Assembly: GCA_028671895.1 (NCBI GenBank)
Contig: CM053813.1
Span: 17,066,001 to 17,130,000, forward strand
Origin: Oenanthe sinensis
Taxonomy: Eukaryota > Streptophyta > Magnoliopsida > Apiales > Apiaceae
Direction of reading: 5' to 3'
Length of the DNA: 64,000 nt
The translations under genes and the position numbers were made by a program. The notes beneath the pieces are model-generated. The model saw only the letters and a program-made list of their open reading frames with translations. It did not search any database and was not told where the DNA came from. How positions within the stretch are numbered: position 1 is the first letter of the stretch; every line of letters begins with the position of its first letter. This document shows positions 1 to 12,289 of this stretch, in pieces.

Positions 1-764
1 CTCGCAACATGACATCTCAACAGCCTCACACTTTGCCACTATCGTAGCCAGCGTTTGCTTAATGGCTAGCACCTGGATAGTGGCCTTCACCCTCATAATG
101 GGGTGCGCCATGACCAATTCGTCTTTGCCCTTACCCCACCAGCGACCCTGCATATCAACGGTCCCCCTCTTCTAGTATTCTTGGTAGTGTCAGTTCGTCA
201 ACTTAACAATGAAAATAATGTGTTTGTTGAATTTGACCCATTTGGTTTTTCTGTGAAGGATTTTCATAAGGGGGCTACTGTCATGAGACGTAATAGCTCT
301 GGAAGTCTTTACCCAGTTTGTCAAAATACTAAGACATCCACCACTCCTCAAGTCTCTCTTGTAACTTTGTGTTTCCAAGATTGATATTGTCGTCTAGGAC
401 ATCCAGGAGATCATGTTTTTAATTTTCTTAAAATTTAAATTTTAATTTCATATAATAAAAAATGCTCCAATAGTTTGTGTTCTTCATGTCAAATTGCTAA
501 ACATAGGCAATTACTATTCTCTTCATCTTTGACTCCGACTTTTACACCATTTGTTATTATTCATAGTGATATTTTGACTTCTCATGTGTTAAGTAGAAAT
601 GGTTATCATTATTACCATGTTTTACTTGATGATTTCACTAATTTTATTTGGGTTTACCCTCTTAAACAAAAATATGAAATTTATGACAAATTTCTTCATT
701 TGTGTGCATTCGTGAAGATTCAATTTGAGCGTGACATATAATGTTTTCAATGTGATATGGGACA
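1..764 (+). pseudogene. Ty1/copia element G, left part (protease to integrase), degenerate
   Basis: Degenerate copia pol on the plus strand. Residues such as VSVRQLNNENN, FDPFGFSVKDF and RNSSGSLYP (about 190-320) are typical of the segment between protease and the GAG-pre-integrase zinc finger. RLGHPGDHV follows near 390-415. The integrase start (CSSCQIAKH, then HSDIL, DDFTNFIWVYPLK) is at 478-735. Reading frames change several times and stops are present, so it is dead. The first 100 bases read as a broken protease region and the element continues left of the window. The integrase frame stops abruptly at 764 where element A begins and resumes at 12838. This is the oldest layer in this part of the window. 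Family assignment is secure; lineage is not. Confidence 0.85.
760..764. repeat. Target-site duplication of element A, left copy
   Basis: The five bases ggaca precede the LTR of A. The matching right copy, tgacg, is at 12838-12842. The reading frame of the interrupted integrase suggests an original ggacg, from which each copy differs by one base. The decay agrees with the roughly 8% divergence of the two LTRs. Confidence 0.6.
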
Positions 765-1312
765 TGTTTGCCCAGATGAATAAACTATTATAGAAGGGAG
801 GTTGAATGTAATAGTACTAGTAAATTGTTTAAGAACACAAGTATGTAAAAAATGAATAATGTTCTATATTAAAAATAATGAATATGTTATAAAACTCTCT
901 CAAAAATTTCTTTGTTCTCAAGAGCTGTTAGGTTATGAAGGATATTGTTTGTAAAGATTTGCAAAAGATTACTTTGATGTTATCCTATGTATGTGTTTAT
1001 ATAGACACAATTATAATTCAATTACAAATCAGATTAGAAATAGAACAGCTTTACATAAGGAAATAGACTTGTATTAGGATTCCTTCTTATTATCCTATTC
1101 AGACTCTGATTCAAATTTCTTCTTGACAAACTCTGAAAATAAACTCTATCAGTTGTTATTCTCTGATAGAGTATTCTCTATTAGAGTAAACTCTGATTGA
1201 GTATTTTCTAATAGAGTAAACTCTGTCCGACAGCTCCTTAAACTCTGATGACATCAGCAGTGTAAGCTCTGATTTGTATTCTCTGACAACCATCAGTGTT
1301 TGCTTCCTAACA
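765..1312 (-). repeat. Element A, 3' LTR
   Basis: The LTR begins TGTTTGCCCAGATG and ends CTTCCTAACA in plus orientation, giving the usual TG...CA ends, and matches 12290-12837 over its full 548 bp. A minus-strand TATA box (TATATAAA) lies at 996-1003. Upstream of it on the minus strand (1130-1300) is a cluster of AAACTCTG and CTCTGATAGAG repeats, which is where a U3 enhancer is expected. Confidence 0.93.
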
Positions 1313-1326
1313 ATCTCCCCCAATTT
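1313..1326 (-). other. Element A polypurine tract
   Basis: Immediately inside the 3' LTR the minus strand reads AATTGGGGGAGAT, a typical polypurine tract for plus-strand DNA priming. Its place directly next to the TG end of the LTR fixes the boundary. Confidence 0.85.
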
Positions 1327-1568
1327 ATGCTTTAAGAATTAAAACATAAATTTCACTTATGATGTCAGAAATCCAAGACAAATGCATCAGAGTTTGTTTA
1401 CCCTTTTTAATTCAAATTCTTCTGTAAGAGAAATCATCTTTCAGAAATTGATTCAAAATTTTTTTATTCAGCATTTTTCAACAAATCAACCAGCTTCTCC
1501 TTCAATTCCCTCATCTGTTCAGAAGGATCATTAATCTGACATATAACAGTCCTTAAAACATAGATAGA

Positions 1569-4500
1569 TTATCTGTTCATTCTTTCATCCATGACAATGC
1601 AACATGCCTTCATACCATCAGGATTTAAGATTAGTGTAGGAATTCCTAACACCATTTCGACCTTTGCATCTCCTTTTCTTATTGCTCTTCTTGTTCCATC
1701 TTCAAGTACATATTCAGGCTCATACACTTCAAAGTTTATCATCATTAGCCTTTCATTCTTCTTCTTCTCAGCTATTACTCCTTCAAGAATCTTCATCCAT
1801 CTAGAAGTAACTTCATTTTCATCATTTAGAAGATGTAGAACATGTTCAAGTTCTTTAGATGCTTTTTGAATTAAATCTTCTTCAGCAATCTTCAAAACTC
1901 TCTCATCCTCTAAGAAATAAATGAGCTTTTCCTTAGCTTGAGCACCATCAAAGATATCCTTCACAATATTAACAGAGATTAGTTTGTTTAAATGTTCTTG
2001 AGACAACTCTTCTTCAGGGTTATCTTTTAATGAAAAGGATCTCTGAAGATATTTGCCTCACCCCTGTAGAATTTGGCATGTGAATCACCAATACCACCTT
2101 TGTCTTCTCCAAGTCTGGCATTGAGAGTCAGAGTTTGAGTCTTTGTCCACAGAAGATTAGATCTTTTCTTCCTTATCAGAGATTGTTGTTGTTCTTCTTC
2201 CTCATCTTCAAAACTTGAACCACCTCGAAGAAAAGTTGTTCCAGACATAGTGAGAGAATTCTTTGGCTTAGCTGGAACTTTTTTGTTGAATTCTAGAAGA
2301 TTATCTTGTTTGAATTTCTTAGACTGATTTTGATTGAGCAACTGTCTTGGGAGTTTCAACATTTTTGATTTGAAAAGACTTTGATTCTTGTTTCTTCTAT
2401 TGAACAGGTATCTTCTTCTGAATTGAACCTCTCTTTACATATCTTTTCTTTTTCTGGACTTGAGCATTGTCAGTACCAGACTTCTTCAATTCAGCTTCCT
2501 TAGCAACTGGATCTAAGCCAGGATTTTCCTCTTTAAATAGCTTCCTTACCAATTCTATATCTTTTAAATTTTGTTCCTCAATTTTCTCAGGCTTCTCTTC
2601 TTCCTCAAGCCTTTTTGCTAAAGCCAAATCAGCTTCTATCAGAGTTTGTTGTTTGTCAGAGATTAGCTGTTTGTTAGAGTTTGTTGCCATTAGAGTTTGA
2701 GTGGTTGACAGAGATTGACTAATCAGAGTGTGCTGCTTCAGAGTTTGTTTTCCCTCCTTATGACTCCCTTGATCTTTATCATCAAGTTTATCATGTTATT
2801 GTGCAGCATCATCCTTGCATTTTTCTGAAACCTTCTCCCCCTTTCTGACATCATTCCTTGACTTGACAGTAAGAAGTTCAACTATTGTATGTAACATCCC
2901 CTGCATAGAACTAACATATTTAGAAATATTGTCCATTTTAGCCTCCAAAGCATCATGTTTTGCTGAGATAGTTTTTATTTTCAGCTCCATAGAGTTTTGT
3001 GAAGATTGAACAAAAGCAGAGGTTTTGGTGATAGAATTCTTGAGGTCACCAATGTCATTGTGAAGTCCCTTGGAAAACACAGTTGTAGCTTTCAAAATTT
3101 ACTTCATTTCAACAGAATTGATTTCCTTATCAGCCTTATCAATTATCTCATGAGCATGTGGCCAATAAATGACTTTATTTGAGTATTTCCAAGAACTATC
3201 CCAAAATTATTGTTTGAGAGAATCTATCAAAACATCTTGAGGAGTTTCTGCCTGAGAAGTGAAATCTCTCTTTATACCTTCAGCATTTAGAGCAGCTTCA
3301 ATTTCTCATTTGAGCTCATCTACCACCATATAATCAAGATAATCCATACTCAGTCATTCATGTGCAACATGAGAATTGATTGGCCACTTCTTTATATTGT
3401 ACCTTTGTGTGTAGGGGATTGACAGGTCTGTGACTTCTTCATCAGCAAAAATAGGCTCATCAGAGTCTGTGTTCTCCCCATCAGAGTTTATAGATTTCTC
3501 AGAGTTTATCAGAGGATCAGAGTTTGCAATAGATAAACTCGGAGTACCTGTAAAAGATATGAAACATCCTAAGTCACTCTTATTTTTTAGAGTAACCTCA
3601 TTACTTCTCACATCGCACATATCATAACTTTTAAGAATTAGATATTTCTCACTAGAAGTATCTAACTTCTTTCTCATTTCTACCTCACCTTTTGCCAGAT
3701 CCAGTGTCTGCCTCTCATTAATTCTGTTTTTCACACATTTTCCCTCAGACTCACTAGAAAGGCTCAACACACAATATCCTACAGTAATAAGAGATTGCTG
3801 AGAAACGTTGACTGTAGTTACATTATTAGGTGTACCCTTTTCAGGACTATTCATGATCATTCTAGCAGTTAAAATAGGAAAGGTAAAATATGAACTTAAA
3901 CTATCAAAGAATGCATATTCTGAAGAAAAGTCAAAGTTTATACCTTGAGTTATGGAGGTGGATGTTGCCTCCATTGGCTGTGCAGAGATTGGTAGCACCA
4001 TAAGAGCATCAGAGATTTCCAGTGGAGCTTCATCAGAGTTTGTCTGTCCGACATTTGAGTCTTGGTCTGCAATCATAAAATGGATGATTGGTTCTTGTGT
4101 GACCTGAGTCATATCTTCAGCTGCTTCACCACTTGGAGGTGAAGGTTCTTGTGGGCTTGACTCTGCCAGAAATTGGCCTTCAGCATCAGTAACAACAAGG
4201 TCTGCTAGAATAGGTAAATTGCCTGCATCCAAACTTTGATTGGATGGTTCTTGTGTGGCTGAGGCCTTAACAACTTCTTCAACCCTTTGAGCTGAAGGTT
4301 CTTGTGGGTTGTACCCCTGATCCAAGCTGGCTTCATCTACTGGAATAGTGGCTGCTGTGGAACTTTGATCAATAGGTTCTTGTGTGCCTAGCCATGTGGA
4401 GATTGCTATCTCATTTTGAGAGATAGGTTCTTGTGGATCCTGGCCAAAAGTGATAGACTTCCTCTTCTTCCTTGAAAATTGTTTTGAACTGGGAGAGACA

Positions 4501-5978
4501 GATGATTTAGACTTCTTATCTTCCATCTCTTTCCTTACTTGTTCTGCCAACTCCCTAACTCTTTCATAAGAAATCTTCTTGATAATTTGCTTAGGTGAGT
4601 TTGTAGGAGAATCAGAGATTGCTACAAGAACAGCTTCCCCTAGAGTGACATATGACCCATCTTTCAAATAATTGTGTTGTCGCTCCTGTTCAGCCTAGAG
4701 CCAAAGATCATTTAAATTCCCCAAATTTTTCTAGCAGACTGTCTTGTCAACAGTAGCCCCCCGTCTAATACGGTCACGGTTATAATGGGTAACATTTGTC
4801 CACCAATCAGCTTTTGACTTGACATACAGAAGAATCATGTTCTCAATTGGAACTGGTAATCCAGGTTCCTTCCAAGGAATATTAGCCTTCCAACAATGCC
4901 ATGCTTCAACAGAATTTGTCAAGACATCAGAGTTTGGCTCAGAGTTTAGGATGTCTTCAGAGCTTAAATCTTGAGATTTTAGCTGATCAGAGATTAGGAC
5001 ATTAGAGTTTATTGCTGCATCTGAGTTTAGTCCTTCAGTGTTTGCAGCCTCAGAGTTTACAACCTTAACTAATCTTCTCATCTTCTTCTTCACCTCAGAC
5101 ATTGGATTTACTGTGAATAGCTTCATAAAAGGTGCAAGAGGTATCTCAGAAGCCTGTTCAACAGTCTTTCTCTTGGCAAAAACCAACCCTTCATCATAAT
5201 CTGAATCTTCATGAATCAATTTTTTCTTTTTATGAGAAGATTCTTTCACTGCCTTCCCCTTCCTTTTGCTTGTGCCCTGTTGAGAGGTGTGTTTTACAAC
5301 TACAGTCTTTTGAGAGACTGTAGAGGTTGGCAAAAGTGTTTGGGTGTCAGTGTTTGGAAGGTGACCTGGGTTTGAATCAGAGGGTGTTAAACTCTGATCC
5401 ATAGCCACACAGAGAAAGTCCCTTCCATACACGGTAGGCATTCTATGATTTAAGAGAAGCCTGACCCATGTGGGATAAAAGAGAGGAGATAGATTACCTT
5501 TCTTAGCATCCTTCCTAGCTAGATCAGCAAAAATTCTTTTATTCATACAAAAACTAGCTAAACTCTGATTATACTCAAAATTTACATCAGGCAATAAATG
5601 ACTAAAAATTAATTGAAGAAATCTAGCAAAATATATAGTGTGAACATCATCATTTATTTTGCTAGCCAGCTGCCTAATTATTAAACAATGAAAGTTAAAA
5701 TTGAGATTATGGATTAGAGAATACCCAATTTGTTATGCTAGTTGTGGGATTATGTCAAAATTCGTGCATTTGCCTATGAAGGCCCTTGTAATGCAATCGA
5801 AGAAGAGACTCCATTCTCTTCGAAGATTAGGTTCTTGCAAAGCATAGCCAATATAACTCTACATTAAAAAATCTTGAACAACATGATAATCTTCAGGTGC
5901 ATCGGGCTTATTTATCAGCAAAATATAGTTGGTGGCAGCAAGATTATAAGTTTGGAAAGTTTGTCCTTTGGATGCCAT
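1569..5978 (-). pseudogene. Element A 3' ORF (env-position protein of unknown function), broken
   Basis: One frame can be followed from an ATG at 5978 (MASKGQTFQTYNLAATN) to a stop at 1569, 1,470 codons. It is interrupted by several in-frame stops, for example near 5860, 5735, 4731, 4700, 3354 and 2397, and by a pair of compensating frameshifts between about 2,390 and 2,010. The order is: a globular N-terminal part (5978-5400), Lys-rich and Ser/Asp-rich linkers containing repeated NSD/NSE, a glutamate/proline-rich part with repeated QEPS units (4450-4080), a heptad-rich coiled coil (3095-2800), and a basic/acidic C-terminal part with the end at 1569. No signal peptide or membrane segment is visible, so the name envelope is positional only. 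The layout matches the 3' ORF of element B although the sequences have diverged strongly. Confidence 0.7.
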
Positions 5979-6544
5979 TGTAGAGCTAATGATTTGCATG
6001 TTTGAATAGTTAGGGTTTACGAGAAACTAGAGAAAGAGAGCAAATAAAGAATAATAGATAAAGATTAATAACCCAAAATGACAATTAGAATTAATCTGTG
6101 CCTTTTCATTTGCATATAACCTATAGTGGGACACGTGGCAAAAACTGATTTGAAGAGAAATTATTAATACAAGTCTCAAAATAAGGCAAGTGTTTGTATA
6201 TCTGTGTAAGTATATGAACCGTCATTCGTGAGATACACGCGCCTTATTTCAAATCTAAACAGAGAATAATAATTATGATGTCACAAAAATGAAATATGAT
6301 GTCATAAATATGATCTCAGAGTTTACCACTTAAACAGAGTTTATCAAGCATGAAATTGGAGTTTATATAAGTCAGAATTTAGAATGTACTGTCAGAGTTT
6401 ACCATAGATTCTAACAGAGTTTACCATAAACACTGATAACTTGTAATCAGAGATTAGATGCTGTTATGATCAGAGTTTACTCCAATTTCATCACAGTTTA
6501 CCCCATACTCTGACATATATTCTAATTATCTGAGACTTGCTAAG
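5979..6544 (-). promoter_or_regulatory. Element A spacer between pol and 3' ORF, with LTR-like promoter signals
   Basis: This non-coding spacer carries seven or so copies of CAGAGTTTA or close variants between 6310 and 6500. A TATA box, TATATAAA on the minus strand, is at 6362-6369 and is identical to the TATA box in this element's LTR. It lies about 385 bases before the 3' ORF start at 5978. The motif GTAAACTCTG is the one clustered upstream of the LTR TATA, but here it is in the opposite orientation. An internal promoter is an inference. Confidence 0.45.
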
Positions 6545-9500
6545 TCAAGTTGAGCCACTTGTTATCATCCCTAATTCAGAAACTAGTCTGTTAAATGTTG
6601 CTTCAGGCAAGAGTTTGGTGAATATATCTGCTATTTATTGATTTGTAGGAACAAAGTGTAATTCAATTGTGCCTTCCATAACATGTTCCCTTATAAAATG
6701 ATATCTGATACTGATGTGCTTTGTCAGAGAATGTTGAACTGGATTTCCTATCATTGCAATAGCACTTTGATTATCACAATAAATAGGAATTTTAGAGAAG
6801 TTCAAACCATAATCCAGTAGTTGATTTTTCATCCATAATATCTGTGCACAACAGCTTCCTGCGGCTATATATTCAGCATCTGCTGTAGATGTTGAGATTG
6901 ATTTCTGCTTCTTGCTAAACCATGACACTAGTCTTCCACCCAAAAATTGGCAACTGCCACTTGTACTTTTTCTGTCAATTTTACATCCTGCAAAGTCAGT
7001 ATCTGAATAACCAATTAATTTAAAATCAGACTCTCTAGGATACCATAAGCCAAGATTAATAGTGCCCTTGAGATATATGAAAATCCTCTTCACAGCTATC
7101 AAATGAGGTGCTCTTGATCTGCTTGAAATCTAGCACAAAGACATGTGGCAAACATTATGTCTGGTCTACTTGCAGTCAAATAAAGTAGAGAACCAATCAT
7201 TCTTCTATATGCAGTAATGTCAACAGGTTCTCCAGTGTCTTGATCAAGCTTTGTTGCAGTAGCCATAGGAGTTGTAGCAGATGCAGAATCTTGCATTTGA
7301 AATTTTGGGAGTAGATTCTTTGTATATTTAGGCTGATTAATGAAAATGCCTTCCTCGGTCTGCTTTACTTGTAAACCTAGAAAATAACTCAATTCCCCCA
7401 TCATGCTCATTTGATACTTGGACTGCATTAACTTTGAAAATTTTTCATAGAGTTTCTCATTAGTGGAACCAAATATTATGTCATCAATATATATTTGAAC
7501 CAATAATAAATCCTTACCTTGAGTTCTATAAAAACAAGGTTTTATCAATGGTACCTCTAGTGAAACCAATTTCAATTAAAAATAGAGCTAAAGTTTCATA
7601 CCAGGCCCTTGGTGCTTGCTTTAGTCCATTTAAAGCTTTATCCAGTCTGTAAACATGGTTCAGATATTTTGGATTGAGAAATCCAGGTGGTTGTTTAACA
7701 TAAACTTTTTCTTCATGTTCACCATTTAAAAATGCACTTTTAACATCCATCTGGTACACCTTGAATTTCCTCTATGCAGCATAAGCAAGAAAAATTCTGA
7801 TTATTTCAAGTCTGGCTACTAGTGCAAAGGTTTCATCATAATCTATGTCTTCCTGTTGAGAATAGCCTTTGGCTACCAGTCTTGACTTATTTCTTATAAT
7901 GATTCCATCAGAATATGTCTTGTTCCTGAATACCCATTTTGTGCCAATAATAGATCTGTTCATTGGCCTTGGTACTAAAGTCCAAACTTCATTCCTTTCA
8001 AACTCATTCAATTCTTCCTGCATTGCAGTAACCCAATCTGCATCCTTCAAGGCATTTTCAACCTTCTTTGGTTCTGTTTGTGACAGAAAACTATGAAATA
8101 GACATTCATTCTGAGTAGCTTTTCTTGTCTTCACTCCACTTTCTAGATCACCAATAATCAAATCAGGTGTGTGATCTTTTGTCCACTTTCTTGGATGTGG
8201 AAGATTTCTTGAACTGAATACTTCCCCATGATTTGTGCCTACATAGAAAGATTCTTCTATAAATGTTGATCCTCCCCCCGAATATGTCCTTCCATCAGTG
8301 TTTGATGTCTCAGAGTTTATGTACTCAGAGTTTGAATTATCAGAAATTGAGGTATCAGTGTTTATAGTCTCAGAGTTTGATGGATCAGAGTTTAGGGGTT
8401 CATAGTTTGGGTTGTTCAGGGTTTGGTCAGACTTTGATATTTCAATTACTGTGTTTTGATCTCCAATGTCAGTATTTGATTGATGTTGCTCCCTCTCAAT
8501 ATGTGCAGAATTTTCAATTTCTTTTTTCAATCATTTCTGAATCATAATTTAAAGAATCAGAGATCACCTCACCAGAGTTTGGTTGAACAGTATTTATTTC
8601 ATCAGAGTTTGGTTCACCAGAGTTTATTTTCTACAGTTCATTCTCAAATCTCAGAGTTTCCTGTGCGTCCTTATCATGTAATCCAACTATTTTCCCTTCA
8701 TCAAAAGAGACATTGATTGATTCCATGACTGTCCTTGTCCTTAGATTGAACACTTTTAATTCCCTTGAAGAGGTTTTAGAAGTTGTTGCATATCTAACAA
8801 AAATTCCTTCATCTGCTTTAAGTTCAAACTTCTTCAATTGCTCAGGATGTGTTTTGAGAATAAAACACTTGCTTCCAAAGATATGAAAGTACTTAACATT
8901 TGGCTTTCTTCCCTTCAAAAGGTTCATAAGGAGTTATTCCATGTTTGTTTATTAAGGAACAATTTTGAGTAATGCATGCAGTGTTCACAGCTTCTGCCTA
9001 AAACTAAGTAGGTAGTTTTGCACCTTCTAGCATTGTTTTGGAAGCTTCTGTAAGTGTTTTGTTCTTTCTTTCAACTACACCATTTTGTTGAGGTGTACCA
9101 GTTGCTGAGAATTGTTGAATAATACCTTCTATTGAGCAAAATTCTTCCATTACAGAGTTTTTAAACTCTGTTCCATTGTCACTTCTTAGATTCTTCACCT
9201 TGTGAGTTGATCCATTCTCAATCATTGCAATATGTTCAAAAATTATTTTTGCAGTTTCATCCTTTTTATACAAAAAGTATACCTAAGTAAATCTAGTGAA
9301 ATCATCAACTATCACAAGAGTGTATTTCTTCTGTCCAATGGACATAATGTTGACAAGAACAAATAAATAAAGATGCAATAGATGGAAAGGTTGATCAATT
9401 GAATTTTCAGTTTTGCTCTTGAAAGATGTCTTCTTTTGTTTGGCCTTTTGACATGAATCACAGAGTCCATTAGGATGAAATTAAACTTTTGGAAGACCTC

Positions 9501-9987
9501 TAACTAGATCCTTTTTCACTAATTCATGAATGTTTCCAAAATTCAAGTGACACAGCTTTTTGTGCCAATTCCAGCTTTCCAATGATGATGCCTTTCCAAG
9601 TAGACAAGTTAAAGGACCATCAGAGTTAATATCCAAGCTAGTTTCAAATAAATTGTTATGTCTGTGACCAATAAGAACTACTTTCCCATTCTTTTTATAT
9701 TTCACTTCACAATGAGTTCCATGAAATTCCATAGAATAACCTATGTCTGTCATTTGACTCATACTTAGCAGATTATATTTGAGTCTTTCAACCAGAGCTA
9801 CATTTTCAATGATGACATTTCCAATCAAAATATTGTCATATCCCAGTGTTCTTCCTATGTTGCCATCTTCGTAAGATATTGATGGGTCAACCTTCTCCTT
9901 AAACTCTGAAAGCAGGGATTTACTTCCAGTCATATGAGCAGAACATCCACTGTCAATTACTAGGATGTTTTTCCTATTTCCCTGCAA
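6545..9987 (-). pseudogene. Element A pol: protease, integrase, reverse transcriptase, RNase H (broken)
   Basis: The copia order is readable on the minus strand. The protease has its catalytic DSG in VIDSGCSAHMTGS (9950). The GAG-pre-integrase part has WHKKLCHLNFGNIHELV (9560-9500). Integrase shows RSDNGTEFKN and SATGTPQQNGVVERKNKTL (9200-9040). RT shows GTKWVFRNK, QMDVKSAFLNGE and the catalytic YIDD (7490). RNase H shows DRKSTSGSCQFLGGRLVSW and STADAEYIAA (6980-6860). The frame ends ADIFTKLLPEATFN...GST with a stop at 6545. Frameshifts and stops split it near 9275, 8930, 8530, 7765, 7560, 7100 and 6635. It would have made cDNA and integrated it; this copy cannot. Confidence 0.93.
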
Positions 9988-10001
9988 TCAGTAAATGCAG
10001 C

Positions 10002-12242
10002 TTAATTAGTAGGTTTGGGAACCCAAACTAGTTTGGGTACTTTCATTGAAAACTTGTTAACTTTTGTAGTAGAAGTACTTTTATCACAGTTTGTGTTAAC
10101 AGAATTTACAGAAACAGAGTTTGCATTCACAGAGTTTGTACTATCAGAGTTTACACTCCTTTTATCAGACTTTATCACATATATTTTCTTGACAGTTTGT
10201 TTTGGAGAAATATTTATTTGAGGCTGTGGTTTATAAAAACTGTAATACAAATTATGATATTTTTTGCAAGTATAAATTGAATGACTCATACTACCACAAT
10301 GAAAATAGGGATTGTATCTTGATTGTTTTCTAGCCTCAAAACTGCATTTTTCAGATTCTTCATTTTCTTTTGTTTGCAGTCTATAGCAAGGTGATTTGAA
10401 TTACCACAAGTAAAGCATATTTTCCTAGGAGCATCAGTGATTCATATAGTTATTCTCCTTAGTAATTCCTACTTTGTCATTCCTATTTCTTTTAGGTTTA
10501 ACTTTATTAGTGACTTCCTTCAACTTTTCTTTAAGTTGTTTTTGAGAAAGTAACCCTATATTCATCTTTTTAGGTTCTGACACGCCATTGTTTTTAGAGC
10601 TTTCTATAGAACTTTCCTTATTATTACTAGCTCTAATAAACTTCACAGATTTATTCAATATTCCTTTTGTGTGTGTTTCAGATTCATAGCATAAAGCAGA
10701 AGTCCAATTCTTATTAGTCAGCATTTGTTGGACTCTTTTTCCAGAGTTTGTCCAAACTCTGAAAGTTTCTTTTTCTTTTGCTATTTCAGATTTTAGGTAT
10801 TCAACTTGAATTTCTAACTGTGTTTGCATGTGAATAGGATTATCAAAGTCTTTCTTAATTTTTAACATATCAGAGATTTTAGATTGAAGCATGTTATTCC
10901 TAGCAGTCATAGTTTGTATTTCAGATTTTAGTCTTTCATTTTCCAAAGTCTTTGACTTAAAACTGACATGCAAAGATCTAAGAAAAGACTTTAGTTCACA
11001 GATATTATCAGTTTGAAAATTAAAGACAGAGTCTGGTACCTTATCAGAGTTTGGAGAATCAGTGTTTGCTATGAGTGCATAATTTCTTTCTTATTCAGAA
11101 TATGAGGAATCCATCCAATCTTTCTTTGATATGATTAAAGCTTTTCCTGATTCCTTACTTCTGCATTCAGTAGCAAAGTGCCCCATCTTGTTACACTTAT
11201 AACACTTATAACACTTAATCTTTGACTTATCAACAGTCTTTGATCTCCCATCTCTATCTTCTCTTTTCTTGAACGTGTCTTTCTTTTCTGACTCACCATG
11301 CTTCTTCTGAAAATTTACTTGCTTCTTATACTTTTTATATTTCATATTTTTAAAGCCCTTAACTATCATAGCAACCATATCCATCATATTAGAATCTGTG
11401 GAGTCATCAGAGTTTGCTTCAGAATTTGTTTCAAACTCTGATTCACTGCCTTCTTGGATCACTACTTCTTTCCATTTCCTTGTTGAAGCCTTAAGCACCT
11501 TTTCTTTTAGTTCTTCAATTTTGGCTTCAACATTTAAAGCAATAGATCTTGCCTTACTGTTCTTCCTGTTTCTTCTTTGCTGTAACTCCAGATCATGAGT
11601 TTTCAATTTTTCATAGACTTCATCTAAAGACATCTCATCTAAATCAGCCCTGTCTCTAATTAAAGATGTCTGCAGATCCCATTCATCTGGAAGAGCCCTT
11701 TGAAATTCAGTGTTAGAATCTTCATTATCATATACTTTGTCTACTAAGGCTAAGTTGTTCAACAAGGTTAAAAATTTGTCATAAATATCTGTGAGAGATT
11801 CATTCTGCTTAGCCTCAAAATATTTATACTCTTGTTTGAGCACATATCTCCTATTTTTCTTGATTTCCCTTGTTACTTGACATTGAACTTCAAGAGCATC
11901 CCAGATTTCTTTTGCAGTTTTGCATGTTATTACCCTGTTGGACATTACAGAATCAAGACTATTGTGTAACATGTTTCTTACCTTAGCATCTTTGAGGACT
12001 TCTTGTTTTTCCTCATTAGTCCACACCTTTTTATCTTTAAGAGTATAGAATTCAGGAATTTGTCTTCCTTCTATAATAGTTGCAGGTACCAGTTTTGTTG
12101 GTAGATACTGGCCTTCATTGATCCTGTCCAAATAATCAGGGTCTGTTGCTTCTATGAACATCAACATCTTCACCCTCCATGTGGGGTACTCAGCTTTCTT
12201 CAAGATAAGAATTCTTATGCTCTCTTACTTGTTTCTAGACAT
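10002..12242 (-). pseudogene. Element A gag (nucleocapsid precursor), broken
   Basis: A long gag in a single frame from an ATG at 12242 to a stop at 10002, with a stop at codon six and further stops at 11091, near 10434 and before 10289. It has a UBN2-type copia gag domain (YPTWRVKMLMFIEATDPDY at about 12190-12130 through the KLKTHDLELQQRRNRKN segment near 11590), then a CCHC knuckle CYKCNKMGHFATEC (11200-11160). A predicted coiled-coil stretch follows (ENERLKSEIQTMTARNNMLQ, 10940-10840), and then a tail with repeated NSV/NSD units (10190-10090) encoded by the AAACTCTG-type repeat. Pol follows in another frame at 9987. The length is greater than most copia gags and fits Sirevirus-like elements. 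Confidence 0.88.
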
Positions 12243-12275
12243 GATTTATGATCTAACAGTTGAATTAAACTACTT

Positions 12276-12287
12276 GTTCTGATACCA
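12276..12287 (-). other. Element A primer-binding site
   Basis: On the minus strand TGGTATCAGAAC starts two bases after the 5' LTR. This is the complement of the plant initiator tRNA-Met 3' end with one change from the usual TGGTATCAGAGC, so reverse transcription would be primed by that tRNA. Confidence 0.88.
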
Positions 12288-12289
12288 CT

